Notes: generated from the sequence alone by a model not told the origin. 64,000 bases of DNA from Bradyrhizobium ottawaense (GCF_002278135.3 NZ_CP029425.2:6734001-6798000), one strand, 5' to 3'. Counted from the first letter of the stretch, positions 18,790 through 28,064 are shown. Made by a program: numbers and translations.

Positions 18790-21700
18790 ATGATCAGGGA
18801 ATTGATGTCGTCACGCCGCTTTGCCCCACTGTTCTGGGCGCAATTCTTCTCGGCGCTCAATGACAACGTGCTCAAGAACGCGCTCGTCATCATCCTGCTT
18901 TACAGTGCCGCAACCGGCCACGGCGATGCGCTGGTGACGGTGGCAGGCGCCGTCTTCATCTTCCCCTATTTCATCCTGTCCGGGCTCGGCGGCCAGCTCG
19001 CCGACAAATACGTCAAATCCGTCGTCGCAAGGCGGCTCAAATTCGCCGAGATCTTCGCCGCGGCCTTTGCCGCCGCCGGCTTCTTTCTGCACTCGGTGCC
19101 GCTGCTGTTCGCGGCGCTCGCCCTGTTCGGCATCATCGCCGCGCTGTTCGGACCCGTGAAATATTCCATGCTGCCGGATCAGCTCGAGCTCGGCGAGCTC
19201 GCGACCGGCAACGCGCTCGTCGAAGGCGCGACCTTCATGGCGATCCTGCTCGGCACCGTCGCCGGCGGCCAGTTCGTGGCGGGATCCGCGCATATGGGCT
19301 GGGTCGCATCCGCCGTGGTCGTGCTGGCCTTGTTGTCATGGGCCTTCGCCTCACGCATTCCGCAGACGACGCCCTCTGCGCCTGACCTGCCCGTCGATGC
19401 CAATCCCTGGACCTCGACGGTGGGCCTTCTCAAGACCCTGCATGCCGACCATCGGCTGTGGGACGGCACGGTGATCGTCTCCTGGTTCTGGCTGGTCGGC
19501 GCGATCGTGCTGTCGCTGCTGCCGGCGCTGGTCAAGGATGTCGTTGGCGGCACCGAGGGCGTGGTGACGCTGTGCCTTGCGATCTTCGCGATCGGCATCG
19601 CCATCGGCTCGCTGTTTGCCGCGAGCCTCAGCCACGTTCGCCCGAATCTCGCGCTGGTGCCGATCGGCGCCATCATCATGGGGTTTGCCGGCCTCGATCT
19701 CGCCTGGGCCATCGGCGTGACCGCCAAGGGCCAGGACATCACCGCGGCCGGTTTCGCGACCTCGTTCGCAGGCCTGCGTATGCTCGTCGACTTCGTCGCC
19801 TTCGCATTCGGCGGCGGCCTGTTCGTCGTTCCCTCCTTCGCCGCGGTCCAGGCCTGGTCGGCACCATCCGAGCGCGCCCGCATCATCGCCGCCGGCAACG
19901 TACTGCAGGCCGCCTTCATGGTGGTCGGCTCGCTGTTCGTCGCGCTGCTGCAGGCGGCCGGCCTCCACATCGGCTGGATCTTCTTCGGGCTCGGCGTCGC
20001 GAGCTTCGGCGCGGTGTGGTTCGTGCTGACGAAATGGGGCAAGGAAGGCGTGCGCGATTTCGGCGGGCTGCTGTTCCGCGCACTGTTCCGCACTGAGGTT
20101 CGCGGCCTCGAGAACCTGCCGCCTGCCGGCACGCGCATGCTGATCGCGCCCAACCATGTCAGCCTGATCGATGGCCCGCTGCTCCACGCCGTGCTGCCGA
20201 TCGACGCGAGCTTCGCGGTGGATACCGGCATCGCCAAGGCCTGGTGGGCCAAGCCGTTCCTGCGCGTCGTCAAGCACTACACCATGGATCCGAGCAAGCC
20301 GCTGGCTGCGCGCGACCTGATCAAGCTGGTCGCCGCCGGCGAGCCGGTGGTGATCTTTCCGGAAGGACGTATCACTGTCTCGGGCTCGCTGATGAAGGTC
20401 TATGACGGCACCGCGATGATCGCGGACAAGGCCGATGCGGTGGTCGTGCCCGTTCGCATCGAAGGTGCGCAGCGCTCGCATCTCAGCTACCTCAACTCCA
20501 GCCAGATCAAGCGCTCGTGGTTTCCGCGGGTGACGGTCACTATCCTGCCGCCCGTCAAGCTTCCGGTCGACCCGGCGCTGAAGGGCAAGGCACGCCGCAA
20601 TGCCGCCGGCGCCGCGCTTCAGGACGTGATGATCGATGCTCTCGTCAAGAACGCCATGCTCGATCACTCGCTGTTCGAGGCGCTCGGACACGCCTATCGC
20701 GATCGCGACACCGGCAAGGTCATCATCGAGGACGCGCTCGGCACCAAGCTGACCTATCGCAAGCTGATCCTTGGCGCTCAGGTCTTGAGCCGGAAGCTGG
20801 AGACCGGTACCGCCGTGGGCGAGAATGTCGGCGTGTTGCTGCCGAATTCGGCGGGCGTCGCCGTCGTCTTCATGGCGCTGCAGAACATCGGCCGGGTCCC
20901 GGCGATGCTCAACTTCTCGGCCGGCCCGGTCAACGTCCTCGCCGCCATGAAGGCCGCAGAGGTCAAGACCGTGCTGACATCGAAGGCCTTCATCGAGAAG
21001 GGCAAGCTCGACAAGCTGATGGCTGCGATCTCCGCAGAGGCGCGCGTGGTCTATCTCGAGGACGTCCGCGCCTCGATCGGTGTGGCCGACAAGATCAAGG
21101 GCTTGCTCGCAGGCACCGCGCCGCGCGTCGCCCGCCAGGCCAGCGACCCCGCCGTCGTACTGTTCACGTCGGGTTCGGAAGGCACGCCCAAGGGTGTGGT
21201 GCTGTCCCACCGCAACATCCTCGCCAACGCGGCGCAGGCGCTGGCGCGGGTCGATGCCAACGCCAATGACAAGGTGTTCAACGTGCTGCCGGTGTTCCAC
21301 TCGTTCGGGCTGACCGGCGGGATGATGATGCCGATGCTCGCGGGCATTCCGATCTACATGTACCCCTCGCCGCTGCACTACCGGATCGTGCCCGAGCTGA
21401 TCTACCAGACCGGCGCCACCATCCTGTTCGGCACCGATACGTTCCTCACCGGCTATGCCCGCTCGGCGCATGCCTACGACTTCCGCACCCTGCGCCTCGT
21501 GATCGCCGGCGCCGAGGCGGTCAAGGACCGGACGCGGCAGGTGTTCATGGAGCGCTATGGCATCCGCATCCTCGAAGGCTACGGCGTCACCGAGACGGCG
21601 CCGGTGCTGGCGATGAACACGCCGATGGCCAACCGCCCCGGTACCGTCGGCCGCCTCTCGCCGCTGATGGAAAGCCGCCTCGATCCGGTCCCCGGCATCG

Positions 21701-22194
21701 AGGAAGGTGGACGCCTCTCGGTGCGCGGGCCGAACGTGATGCTCGGTTACTTGCGGGCCGAGAATCCCGGCGTGCTCGAAGTACTTCCCGAAGGCTGGCA
21801 CGACACCGGCGACATCGTCGCGATCGACGCGGCCGGCTTCATCACCATCAAGGGACGCGCCAAGCGCTTTGCCAAGATTGCCGGCGAAATGGTGTCGCTG
21901 TCGGCAGTCGAGAGCATCGCCGCGACGTTGTGGCCGCAAGCCGCATCGGTCGCCGTCTCAATCCCCGACCCCCGCAAGGGCGAGCGCATCGTGCTGCTGA
22001 CGACGGAGAAGAACGCCGAGCGCAGCGCAATGCAGGGCCAGGCCAAGACGATCGGCGCGTCCGAGCTGACCGTTCCCGCGGCGATCATGGTGGTCGACAA
22101 GGTGCCGCTGCTCGGCACCGGCAAGACCGACTACGTCACCGCAACGACGATGGCCCGCGAGCAGGCGTCCGCGCCGGAGCGCGAGGTGGCGTAA
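18790..22194 (+). CDS. aas: Three-module lysophospholipid transporter / acyltransferase / acyl-ACP synthetase
   Basis: The product is a 1134-residue fusion. Residues about 5-410 form a 12-helix MFS carrier of the LplT type (FAPLFWAQFFSALNDNVLKN). Residues about 430-630 are a PlsC acyltransferase with NHVSLIDGP (HX4D) and FPEGRIT. Residues about 650-1130 are an AMP-forming acyl-activating enzyme with TSGSEGTPKGVVLSHRN, YGVTETAPV and a C-terminal catalytic Lys region GTGKTDYV. By analogy to LplT and Aas it would import lysophospholipid, activate a fatty acid and re-acylate the lipid at the inner membrane. All three active sites look intact. The symbol applies to the Aas part. Confidence 0.93.
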   Translation: MIRELMSSRRFAPLFWAQFFSALNDNVLKNALVIILLYSAATGHGDALVTVAGAVFIFPYFILSGLGGQLADKYVKSVVARRLKFAEIFAAAFAAAGFFLHSVPLLFAALALFGIIAALFGPVKYSMLPDQLELGELATGNALVEGATFMAILLGTVAGGQFVAGSAHMGWVASAVVVLALLSWAFASRIPQTTPSAPDLPVDANPWTSTVGLLKTLHADHRLWDGTVIVSWFWLVGAIVLSLLPALVKDVVGGTEGVVTLCLAIFAIGIAIGSLFAASLSHVRPNLALVPIGAIIMGFAGLDLAWAIGVTAKGQDITAAGFATSFAGLRMLVDFVAFAFGGGLFVVPSFAAVQAWSAPSERARIIAAGNVLQAAFMVVGSLFVALLQAAGLHIGWIFFGLGVASFGAVWFVLTKWGKEGVRDFGGLLFRALFRTEVRGLENLPPAGTRMLIAPNHVSLIDGPLLHAVLPIDASFAVDTGIAKAWWAKPFLRVVKHYTMDPSKPLAARDLIKLVAAGEPVVIFPEGRITVSGSLMKVYDGTAMIADKADAVVVPVRIEGAQRSHLSYLNSSQIKRSWFPRVTVTILPPVKLPVDPALKGKARRNAAGAALQDVMIDALVKNAMLDHSLFEALGHAYRDRDTGKVIIEDALGTKLTYRKLILGAQVLSRKLETGTAVGENVGVLLPNSAGVAVVFMALQNIGRVPAMLNFSAGPVNVLAAMKAAEVKTVLTSKAFIEKGKLDKLMAAISAEARVVYLEDVRASIGVADKIKGLLAGTAPRVARQASDPAVVLFTSGSEGTPKGVVLSHRNILANAAQALARVDANANDKVFNVLPVFHSFGLTGGMMMPMLAGIPIYMYPSPLHYRIVPELIYQTGATILFGTDTFLTGYARSAHAYDFRTLRLVIAGAEAVKDRTRQVFMERYGIRILEGYGVTETAPVLAMNTPMANRPGTVGRLSPLMESRLDPVPGIEEGGRLSVRGPNVMLGYLRAENPGVLEVLPEGWHDTGDIVAIDAAGFITIKGRAKRFAKIAGEMVSLSAVESIAATLWPQAASVAVSIPDPRKGERIVLLTTEKNAERSAMQGQAKTIGASELTVPAAIMVVDKVPLLGTGKTDYVTATTMAREQASAPEREVA

Positions 22195-22199
22195 GACAG

Positions 22200-22871
22200 A
22201 TGCGCGAGGCGCCTCAATCAGGCGACGCGCGATGCCCGGGAGTGGTTCTGCTTCACGGCATCGCGCGAACCTCGGCATCCCTGAGGAAGCTGGAACGGGC
22301 ACTCCAGGCGAGCGGCTTTGCGACGCTCAACATCGACTATCCCAGCCGCAAGAAGGCGATCGCGGCCCTTGCAGACGACATTCACCCCGCGATCTCCGGC
22401 TTCGCCGAACGCGACGCGCCGCTGCATTTCGTCGCGCATTCGATGGGCGGCCTCGTCGCGCGCGCCTATATCGCAAAACACCGGCCGGCCCGGCTTGGCC
22501 GCGTCGTGATGCTGGGCACGCCGAACAGCGGCAGCGAGGTCGCCGATCTCCTCAGCGGATCCCGCCTCTACCGCACGTTCTACGGCCCGGCTGGACTTGA
22601 ACTTACGACTGCGATCCGCGCCCTGCCCACCGTGGACTACCCCGTTGGCGTGATCGCCGGAAACCGCTTCATCGATCCCGTCGCCGGCCTCCTTGTTCTG
22701 CCGAAACCGAATGACGGGCGGGTGTCGGTGCAGAGCGCGATGCTGGCTGGCATGACCGACCATGTCGTCGCGAAGGCGTCTCATACCGGGCTTCCGCGTC
22801 ACGCCGCCGCAATCGAGCAGACCATCGCCTTCCTGCGCGATGGGCGTTTCCGCACCGCGCCGCTCACCTGA
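22200..22871 (+). CDS. Alpha/beta hydrolase, lipase-like
   Basis: The 223-residue enzyme starts at ATG 22200, six bases after the acyltransferase gene ends, so the two are probably co-transcribed. It shows an oxyanion segment VVLLHGIARTSASL and the nucleophile elbow HFVAHSMGGLVARAYI (AHSMG), typical of triacylglycerol-lipase-like and PGAP1-like hydrolases. A late His is in KASHTGLPRH. There is no signal peptide, so it works in the cytoplasm. A role in lipid turnover next to Aas is plausible. Its end overlaps the convergent dsbB by eight bases. Confidence 0.85.
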   Translation: MREAPQSGDARCPGVVLLHGIARTSASLRKLERALQASGFATLNIDYPSRKKAIAALADDIHPAISGFAERDAPLHFVAHSMGGLVARAYIAKHRPARLGRVVMLGTPNSGSEVADLLSGSRLYRTFYGPAGLELTTAIRALPTVDYPVGVIAGNRFIDPVAGLLVLPKPNDGRVSVQSAMLAGMTDHVVAKASHTGLPRHAAAIEQTIAFLRDGRFRTAPLT

Positions 22872-23430
22872 GCAAGAGATACCGAACCGGGTTGTCATCG
22901 CACTGTCCCGCTCCACATTCGAGCACGGTGGACAGGAGATTTGCGGCAACCAGCAACGCAAAGATCGCGAAGACCGCGTTCGACGCCGGTCCGCTCGGGG
23001 GCGCATTCCCGTCTCGCTTGCCGGTCACATCCTTCAAGACGAAGACGAGCGCGACATAGCATATGACGCCGACGGCCGCGATCAGCGCCCAGGTGTAGAA
23101 ATGCAAGCCCAACAGCGCCGAGCCGTATCCAGGATCGCCAGGCGCCAGATGCAGCGACACCTGCCGCATCGAGATGAAGCCGGTGACGAGGCTGGCCAGG
23201 AGGATCATCGCGTAGTGGGATGGACGTTCACCCAGGCGCATGTTGAACAGGAATCCCATGCCAATCGCGATGAACCCGGCCCGCTGCAGCAAGCACAGCG
23301 GACAGGGTAGCTCACCGAGCGCAAGCTGATAGAAGAATGCGACGGTCAAGATCAGCGAGATCCCGAGCAACCCAAGCATGTTCAGGATCGCGCCGACCGG
23401 CTGTTGCTCGCTCGTCTCTACAGGATTCAT
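22864..23430 (-). CDS. dsbB: Disulfide bond formation protein DsbB
   Basis: This is an inner-membrane quinone reductase that re-oxidises a DsbA-type thiol oxidase. The 188-residue protein has four hydrophobic segments, the first redox pair Cys43-Cys46 (CPLC) and a second pair Cys172/Cys177 near the C-terminus (LECGAGQC). It starts ten bases after the stop of a small membrane protein of the DUF5993 type, an arrangement I recognise from other proteobacteria. No dsbA lies in the window. Confidence 0.9.
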   Translation of the reverse strand: MNPVETSEQQPVGAILNMLGLLGISLILTVAFFYQLALGELPCPLCLLQRAGFIAIGMGFLFNMRLGERPSHYAMILLASLVTGFISMRQVSLHLAPGDPGYGSALLGLHFYTWALIAAVGVICYVALVFVLKDVTGKRDGNAPPSGPASNAVFAIFALLVAANLLSTVLECGAGQCDDNPVRYLLLR

Positions 23431-23440
23431 CTCGACACCA

Positions 23441-23599
23441 TCAGAACGAGAATTTCAGCGGGTCGGTCGCGTGGTGGAAGAACCATGCGACGGTGACGAG
23501 GATCATTGCACTCCAGAGCGCATAGCTCAGCCCCGCGCGCGAGCGCCAGACGCTGGCGCAGCCTGCGAGCGCCAGCAGAAAAGGCAGGAACATGTACAT
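23441..23599 (-). CDS. Small membrane protein, DUF5993 type
   Basis: This 52-residue protein runs from ATG 23599 (MYMFLPFLLALAG) to 23441. It has two hydrophobic helices separated by a short basic turn (WRSRAG) and the characteristic ending FFHHATDPLKFSF. The frame extends upstream, but homologues begin at this methionine. It is next to dsbB and probably co-transcribed with it. The function is unknown; genetic linkage suggests a helper in DsbB-type disulfide formation. Confidence 0.75.
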   Translation of the reverse strand: MYMFLPFLLALAGCASVWRSRAGLSYALWSAMILVTVAWFFHHATDPLKFSF

Positions 23600-23669
23600 G
23601 AGCACGGGCTCCCCAAGCGATTCGCGCAGCGCGCGAACGGCCAAGAGATACGTCAGCCCTGCACGCCCC

Positions 23670-24776
23670 TCAAGAGCCGGCTTCGCCGCGACGCTCCTGC
23701 GCGTAACGCACCAGCGCCGCGAAGCGGTAGATGCCGTGCACGAACTTGCCATAGGGCATGGTGACGAACAGTGCGAACACGGCGCCGAGGTGCAACGCGA
23801 GCAGCGGCCCCATGGCGGCCGTTTCGCGCAAGATGAGCAGCAGCATGCCGGTGAGGCCGGTCAGGAACAGCATGGCGATGAAGCCGACATCCATGCCGTA
23901 GCGGTTCTCGTCGAGCAGCGCCGGATCGCGTCGCATCCTGGCCGTGAACAGACCGACCGGGCCGATGATCAGACCGATGCCGCCGAGCGCGCCCAGCACC
24001 ACGGGCAGGTCCCACCATGGATACGGCGCCTCGCGGCCGAGCAGATAGTGATACAGCGTGGCCACCGACGTCGCCGCAAAGCACAGCAGGAAGCCGTAGA
24101 AGGTCAGGTGGTGATACAGCTTGCGCCGGTCGGTCGGCTTGTCGTCCTCGTTGTAGCAGCCGACACCGCCGCCATGGAGATAGCGCAGCTCGCCCGCATC
24201 GCGGATCGCCTGGAAGATCGAGCCCCCATCGGCGCGGCCGCGGATCGGTCCACCGATGTCGCGCCAGAAAGCGCGCACGCTCATCACGAGCGCGAGGATC
24301 GCATAGAGGAACGCGACGCTGAACAGCGCTGCCATCGTGTTGTGCGGCATCAGTCTGTAGAACGCGCCGGGACCGCTGTGCACGCCGAAAAGCACGCTGC
24401 CGTCGTTCAGGGCGGCGAAGCCGAGGATGAAGGCCGCCATGCTGAGCGCAGCGACGATGCTGATGACCAGACCGTTGCGGGCGAAAGCGCCGGACAGCGC
24501 GCCCGGCCAGGCATAGGCGGCATAGGACCCGGCCCGCGCGATCGCGAGCGTTCTGGGAACGTTGACGTTGAACTCATGCGGCGGCGAGAACTGGCAATCG
24601 ACGTAGCAGGCGCCGCAGGAATGGCAGAGATTGGCGAGATAGTTGAGGTCGCCGTCGGAGAAGGCGCGGCGCATTTCCATGGCGGGAAATACCGCGCACA
24701 GCCCCTCGCAATAGCGGCAGGAATTGCAGACCGTCATCAGACGGTCGGCCTCGTCCAGGATTCTGGTTCCGTGCAT
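23670..24776 (-). CDS. tcuB: Tricarballylate utilisation protein TcuB (4Fe-4S membrane oxidoreductase)
   Basis: TcuB passes electrons from the TcuA flavoprotein to the membrane quinone pool. The 368-residue protein has two N-terminal 4Fe-4S motifs (CNSCRYCEGLC and CHSCGACYVDC). Six hydrophobic segments between about residues 100 and 345 follow, with His residues suited to haem or quinone binding. It lies four bases behind the esterase-like gene and is in one operon with tcuA. Confidence 0.88.
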   Translation of the reverse strand: MHGTRILDEADRLMTVCNSCRYCEGLCAVFPAMEMRRAFSDGDLNYLANLCHSCGACYVDCQFSPPHEFNVNVPRTLAIARAGSYAAYAWPGALSGAFARNGLVISIVAALSMAAFILGFAALNDGSVLFGVHSGPGAFYRLMPHNTMAALFSVAFLYAILALVMSVRAFWRDIGGPIRGRADGGSIFQAIRDAGELRYLHGGGVGCYNEDDKPTDRRKLYHHLTFYGFLLCFAATSVATLYHYLLGREAPYPWWDLPVVLGALGGIGLIIGPVGLFTARMRRDPALLDENRYGMDVGFIAMLFLTGLTGMLLLILRETAAMGPLLALHLGAVFALFVTMPYGKFVHGIYRFAALVRYAQERRGEAGS

Positions 24777-24780
24777 GGCT

Positions 24781-25809
24781 TTACTTCGTTAGGCCCTTTG
24801 TCTCGAGCCATTTCTGAATCAGGCCCGCGACCTCGAGGTTGTTCTTGTCCATCATCACCATATGCGAATTGCCCTTGATGCCCGCCTGCGGGAGATCGAC
24901 GATGTCGACGCTACCGCCGGCAGCCTTGATGGCGTCGGCAAAGGCGATGCCGTTGGCGCGGATCTTGGGCCAGCGTGAATCGCGCTCGATATAATCGCCA
25001 TAGATGATGAGCGTCGGGATGTTCTCCAGCACATCCGCCTTGGCGGGATCGCCAATGCCGGCCGGCTCGATCGCGATCAGCGCCTTGACCTTGTCAGGCC
25101 GAGCTTGTGCGACCTTGAAGCCGAAGCTGCCGGCCTGGCTGTGGAACAAGATCACGGACGGGCCGACGCGATCGATCTCGGCGATATAGGCAGCGACGAT
25201 CGCATCATCCGTCGTGGTCCAGCGCGGCACGTTCTGCTTGACGAAATTCTCGTAGCCCTCGACGGGAAACTGGTTGCCCGGTAACAGCTTTCGCTTGGCG
25301 GGATCGGCATCGTAGGAGTTTGGCCCTTCGCCGATGCGGAAACGTTCGAACGGATTGGCGGTGGTGAGGAAGACCGGCTCGCTCTTGAATATGTCGGGGT
25401 ATTGCGCCCAGCCAGCGCGCCCGCGCTCCACCGCGTCGGAATTATAGACCGCCCACCCCTTGCGCAGGAAATAGTTCAGCCAGCCTTCGCGTCCGTCGGG
25501 CGTGGTCTCGTAGGTGACGCCGGTCAGTCCGCCGCCATGCCACATCAACGGCGGATAGGCACCCTTCTCGTTCGCGGGCAGGAAATACTGCACGTACATC
25601 TGCTCGACCTGATACGTGCCGTTGGGATCGACCTTGGCCGGCACGCCGCCGGGCGTGAACACGACCTCTTTCACCGGCTTGCCGGAGATTTCGACGAGAC
25701 GCCCGCCGACGTGGAACGAACCCATGTCGCGCAGGGTGATCGGCTCGGCGGCGTAGGCGTGCCCGACGGTCAGCAGCGCCGTGATCGAAGCAATGGCAAT
25801 GCGCGACAT
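24781..25809 (-). CDS. Secreted alpha/beta hydrolase in the tcu operon
   Basis: The 342-residue protein starts at ATG 25809 behind a GGGAGGA ribosome site and has a clear signal peptide (MSRIAIASITALLTVGHAYA). The hydrolase fold shows an oxyanion loop PLMWHGGGLTG and a nucleophile region ILFHSQAGSFGFKVA (HSQAG). A late His is in IKGNSHMVMMD. It is therefore a periplasmic esterase or lactonase. It is inserted between tcuA and tcuB with gaps of 25 and 4 bases. Release of a tricarboxylate from an ester (for example a natural conjugate) is a reasonable guess, without direct evidence. Confidence 0.85.
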   Translation of the reverse strand: MSRIAIASITALLTVGHAYAAEPITLRDMGSFHVGGRLVEISGKPVKEVVFTPGGVPAKVDPNGTYQVEQMYVQYFLPANEKGAYPPLMWHGGGLTGVTYETTPDGREGWLNYFLRKGWAVYNSDAVERGRAGWAQYPDIFKSEPVFLTTANPFERFRIGEGPNSYDADPAKRKLLPGNQFPVEGYENFVKQNVPRWTTTDDAIVAAYIAEIDRVGPSVILFHSQAGSFGFKVAQARPDKVKALIAIEPAGIGDPAKADVLENIPTLIIYGDYIERDSRWPKIRANGIAFADAIKAAGGSVDIVDLPQAGIKGNSHMVMMDKNNLEVAGLIQKWLETKGLTK

Positions 25810-25834
25810 GGTTCCTCCCGTTTCTTTTCTTCGT

Positions 25835-27226
25835 CTAGTTCTTGGCATGCCGTGCCGCTTCCCGTCCCGCGATCCGCCCGAACACGCTGCCGATGGTCAT
25901 GCCCATGCCGGCGGCATAGCCCTTGCCGAGCACGTTACCGGCCATGATCTCGCCGGCCGCGAACATGTTAGCGGACGGCTTGCCGTCAGCCATCAACATC
26001 CGCGCCTCCTTGGTCACGCGGGTGCCGAGATAGGTGAAGGTGATGCCGGGCCGCACCGGATAAGCGAGATAAGGCGGCGTCTCGATCTTGCGCGCCCAGT
26101 GCGTCTTGGGCGGCGTGATGCCCTCGGTCACACAGTCATCCAAGATCGTGTGGTCGAAAGTCCCGGACCGCACCGCCGCGTTGAATTCGGCGATGGTCTT
26201 TTCCAGCGCCGCCGGGTCGAGCTCCAGCTTGCCGGCGAGTTCGGCCACCGTCTGTCCGGTGATCGGCGGAAACAGCGTCGGCATGAAGCTGGTGACCACG
26301 GTGGAGTCGAAGATGATGTAGGCGATCTGGTCGGGCTGCGCCGCGACCAGCCGGCCCCAGATGGCGTAGCGCTTCGGCCAGATATCCTCGCCCTCGTCGT
26401 AGAAGCGCTGCGCGTGCTTGTTCACGACGATGCCGAACACGACGGAGTCGTGGCGGGTGATGATGCCGCCGTCGAATTTCGGCGCGCGGGCGTCGATCGC
26501 GACCGCATGACACTGGGTGGGGTCGCCGACCTCCTGCACGCCCTTGTCGAGCAGCATCTTCAGGATCGAGCCGCGATTATAGGGCGTGCCGCGGATCAGA
26601 AAATTGTCGGCAGCCTCGCCCCAATATTGCTTCAGCCATTCGATGTTGGCCTCGAACCCGCCGGCCGCGGCGACCAGCGAGGTCGCCCGGATCTCGGTCT
26701 CGCCCCTGATCGGCCGCTTGAGGCGTGCAGCCAGGAACATGCCATCCTCGATCACGAGGTCGGTGACCTCGGCATCGTATTCGACGTCGACACCGAGCCG
26801 CTCGGCAGTGAGATAGAGCGCATTCAGCATCGCGCGGCCGCCGCCGAGGAAGAACGAATTGGTACGGCCGAGGCTCAGCGTGCCGCCGAGCGAGGGTTGC
26901 CAGCGCACGCCCTGCTCCACGATCCAGTTCAGGATATCCTTGGACTCTCGGATCATGTGGCGCGCGAGCACTTCATCCGTTTGCCCGCCAGTGACACGCA
27001 GCAGGTCTTCCCAGAATTCCTCTTCGGTATAGGGGCCGGTCAGGATTTCGGTGGCCGCATCATGAGCGCAGCGCATGTTGCGGGTGTGGCGGGTATTGCC
27101 GCCGCGATAGAATTTCGGCGCGCCTTCGAGCACCAGCACCGAGGCACCGCCGCGCCGCGCCGCGATCGCCGCGCACAGCGCCGCGTTGCCGCCGCCGATC
27201 ACCAGCACGTCGTATTTGCTGCTCAT
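25835..27226 (-). CDS. tcuA: FAD-dependent tricarballylate dehydrogenase TcuA
   Basis: TcuA oxidises tricarballylate to cis-aconitate. It has 463 residues from ATG at 27226, where MSSKYDVLVIGGGNAALCAAIAARRGG gives the FAD-binding motif; the frame extends upstream past the divergent promoter without homology. The protein has the fumarate reductase/succinate dehydrogenase flavoprotein pattern (RGGNTRHTRNMR, a substrate-binding cap, and FAAGEIMAGNVLGKGYAAGMGMTIG at the end). It is first in the operon with the hydrolase and tcuB. No TcuC-type citrate carrier is visible. Confidence 0.9.
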   Translation of the reverse strand: MSSKYDVLVIGGGNAALCAAIAARRGGASVLVLEGAPKFYRGGNTRHTRNMRCAHDAATEILTGPYTEEEFWEDLLRVTGGQTDEVLARHMIRESKDILNWIVEQGVRWQPSLGGTLSLGRTNSFFLGGGRAMLNALYLTAERLGVDVEYDAEVTDLVIEDGMFLAARLKRPIRGETEIRATSLVAAAGGFEANIEWLKQYWGEAADNFLIRGTPYNRGSILKMLLDKGVQEVGDPTQCHAVAIDARAPKFDGGIITRHDSVVFGIVVNKHAQRFYDEGEDIWPKRYAIWGRLVAAQPDQIAYIIFDSTVVTSFMPTLFPPITGQTVAELAGKLELDPAALEKTIAEFNAAVRSGTFDHTILDDCVTEGITPPKTHWARKIETPPYLAYPVRPGITFTYLGTRVTKEARMLMADGKPSANMFAAGEIMAGNVLGKGYAAGMGMTIGSVFGRIAGREAARHAKN

Positions 27227-27304
27227 GCCGTCCGTCCGATGCGACGAAGTTGGAGACATTCTATCCGCCGGCGGCCCGGTCAACCGGCACCACCATTGCG
27301 TACT

Positions 27305-27316
27305 TTTGTATACAAA
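27305..27316. promoter_or_regulatory. GntR-type operator TTTGTATACAAA
   Basis: A perfect 12-base palindrome lies in the 154-base divergent region between tcuA and the gntR gene. A further partial copy (GATATACAG) follows at once. FadR-subfamily regulators commonly bind short TTGTATACAA-like sites, so this is a good candidate for the regulator encoded next to it. Confidence 0.65.
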
Positions 27317-27380
27317 GATATACAGAGATCCTGCAAGCGTCATCTCTGCATGGGCAGGATGCGCCTTGCTTCGAGGGAAC

Positions 27381-28064
27381 ATGGCGAGGCGTCCGGCAAA
27401 GACAGGCGGATCGATCGCGCGCGGCGGCGGCGTTGCCCTTGGCGAAGCTGTATTCCGCTCGCTGTGCGAGGCGCTCCAGGCCGGCAGCTACCGCGCCGGC
27501 GACCGCCTGCGCGAGGAAGAGGTCGCGCAGCGGCTCAAGGTCAGCCGCACCCCGGTGCGCGAAGCGCTCGGCCGGCTCGCCGCGCGCGGTTTCGTCGAGC
27601 CCGCCGGCGGCCGCGGGCTGATCGTGCGCAATCTCGACATCTCGGAAGTGCTCGAGCTCTACGCCATGCGCGAGATCATGGAAGGTGCCGCGGCGCGCCT
27701 CGCCGCCGAACACGCTTCGGCGCCCGAGGTCGATGCGCTCCGCGACATCGAGCAGGCTTTTGTCGAAACTCCCGCAGCAGACGCGGCCGAGATGGCAAGG
27801 CTCAATCGCAGCTTCCACGAGGCCATCTGCCGGGCGGCGCGCAACCGCTATCTCGACAACGCTTCGCGGGAATTGCAGGACTGGATCGCCCTGCTCGGCC
27901 CGACCACCTTCACCGTAACCGGCCGCCCCTCGTCCAGCCACGGCGAGCACCAGGCAATGATCGACGCCATCGCGGCCCGCGACGGCGACAAAGCGGAGCA
28001 GCTTGCGCGCGCGCACATCCGCGAGGCGCTGCGCTGCCGGCTGAAGCTGTTGCAGAAGCAGTAA
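27381..28064 (+). CDS. GntR-family regulator (FadR subfamily), probable tcu controller
   Basis: This 227-residue protein starts at ATG 27381 after a GAGGG site. The winged helix (about 18-85) reads YRAGDRLREEEVAQRLKVSRTPVREALGRLAARGFV, followed by an all-helical FCD ligand domain (about 95-220) with the metal-binding-type Asp/His residues in RLNRSFHEAI and HGEHQAMIDAI. Divergent from tcuA with a palindrome between them. It probably senses a tricarboxylate, as FCD regulators often bind carboxylic acids. Confidence 0.87.
   Translation: MARRPAKTGGSIARGGGVALGEAVFRSLCEALQAGSYRAGDRLREEEVAQRLKVSRTPVREALGRLAARGFVEPAGGRGLIVRNLDISEVLELYAMREIMEGAAARLAAEHASAPEVDALRDIEQAFVETPAADAAEMARLNRSFHEAICRAARNRYLDNASRELQDWIALLGPTTFTVTGRPSSSHGEHQAMIDAIAARDGDKAEQLARAHIREALRCRLKLLQKQ

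Noticed and set aside
19351..21939. 862-codon open frame antisense to the acyltransferase/synthetase gene
   Set aside because: Composition is that of a GC-rich shadow frame (His, Arg and Gln rich, no domain), and the sense strand encodes a protein with three intact active sites.
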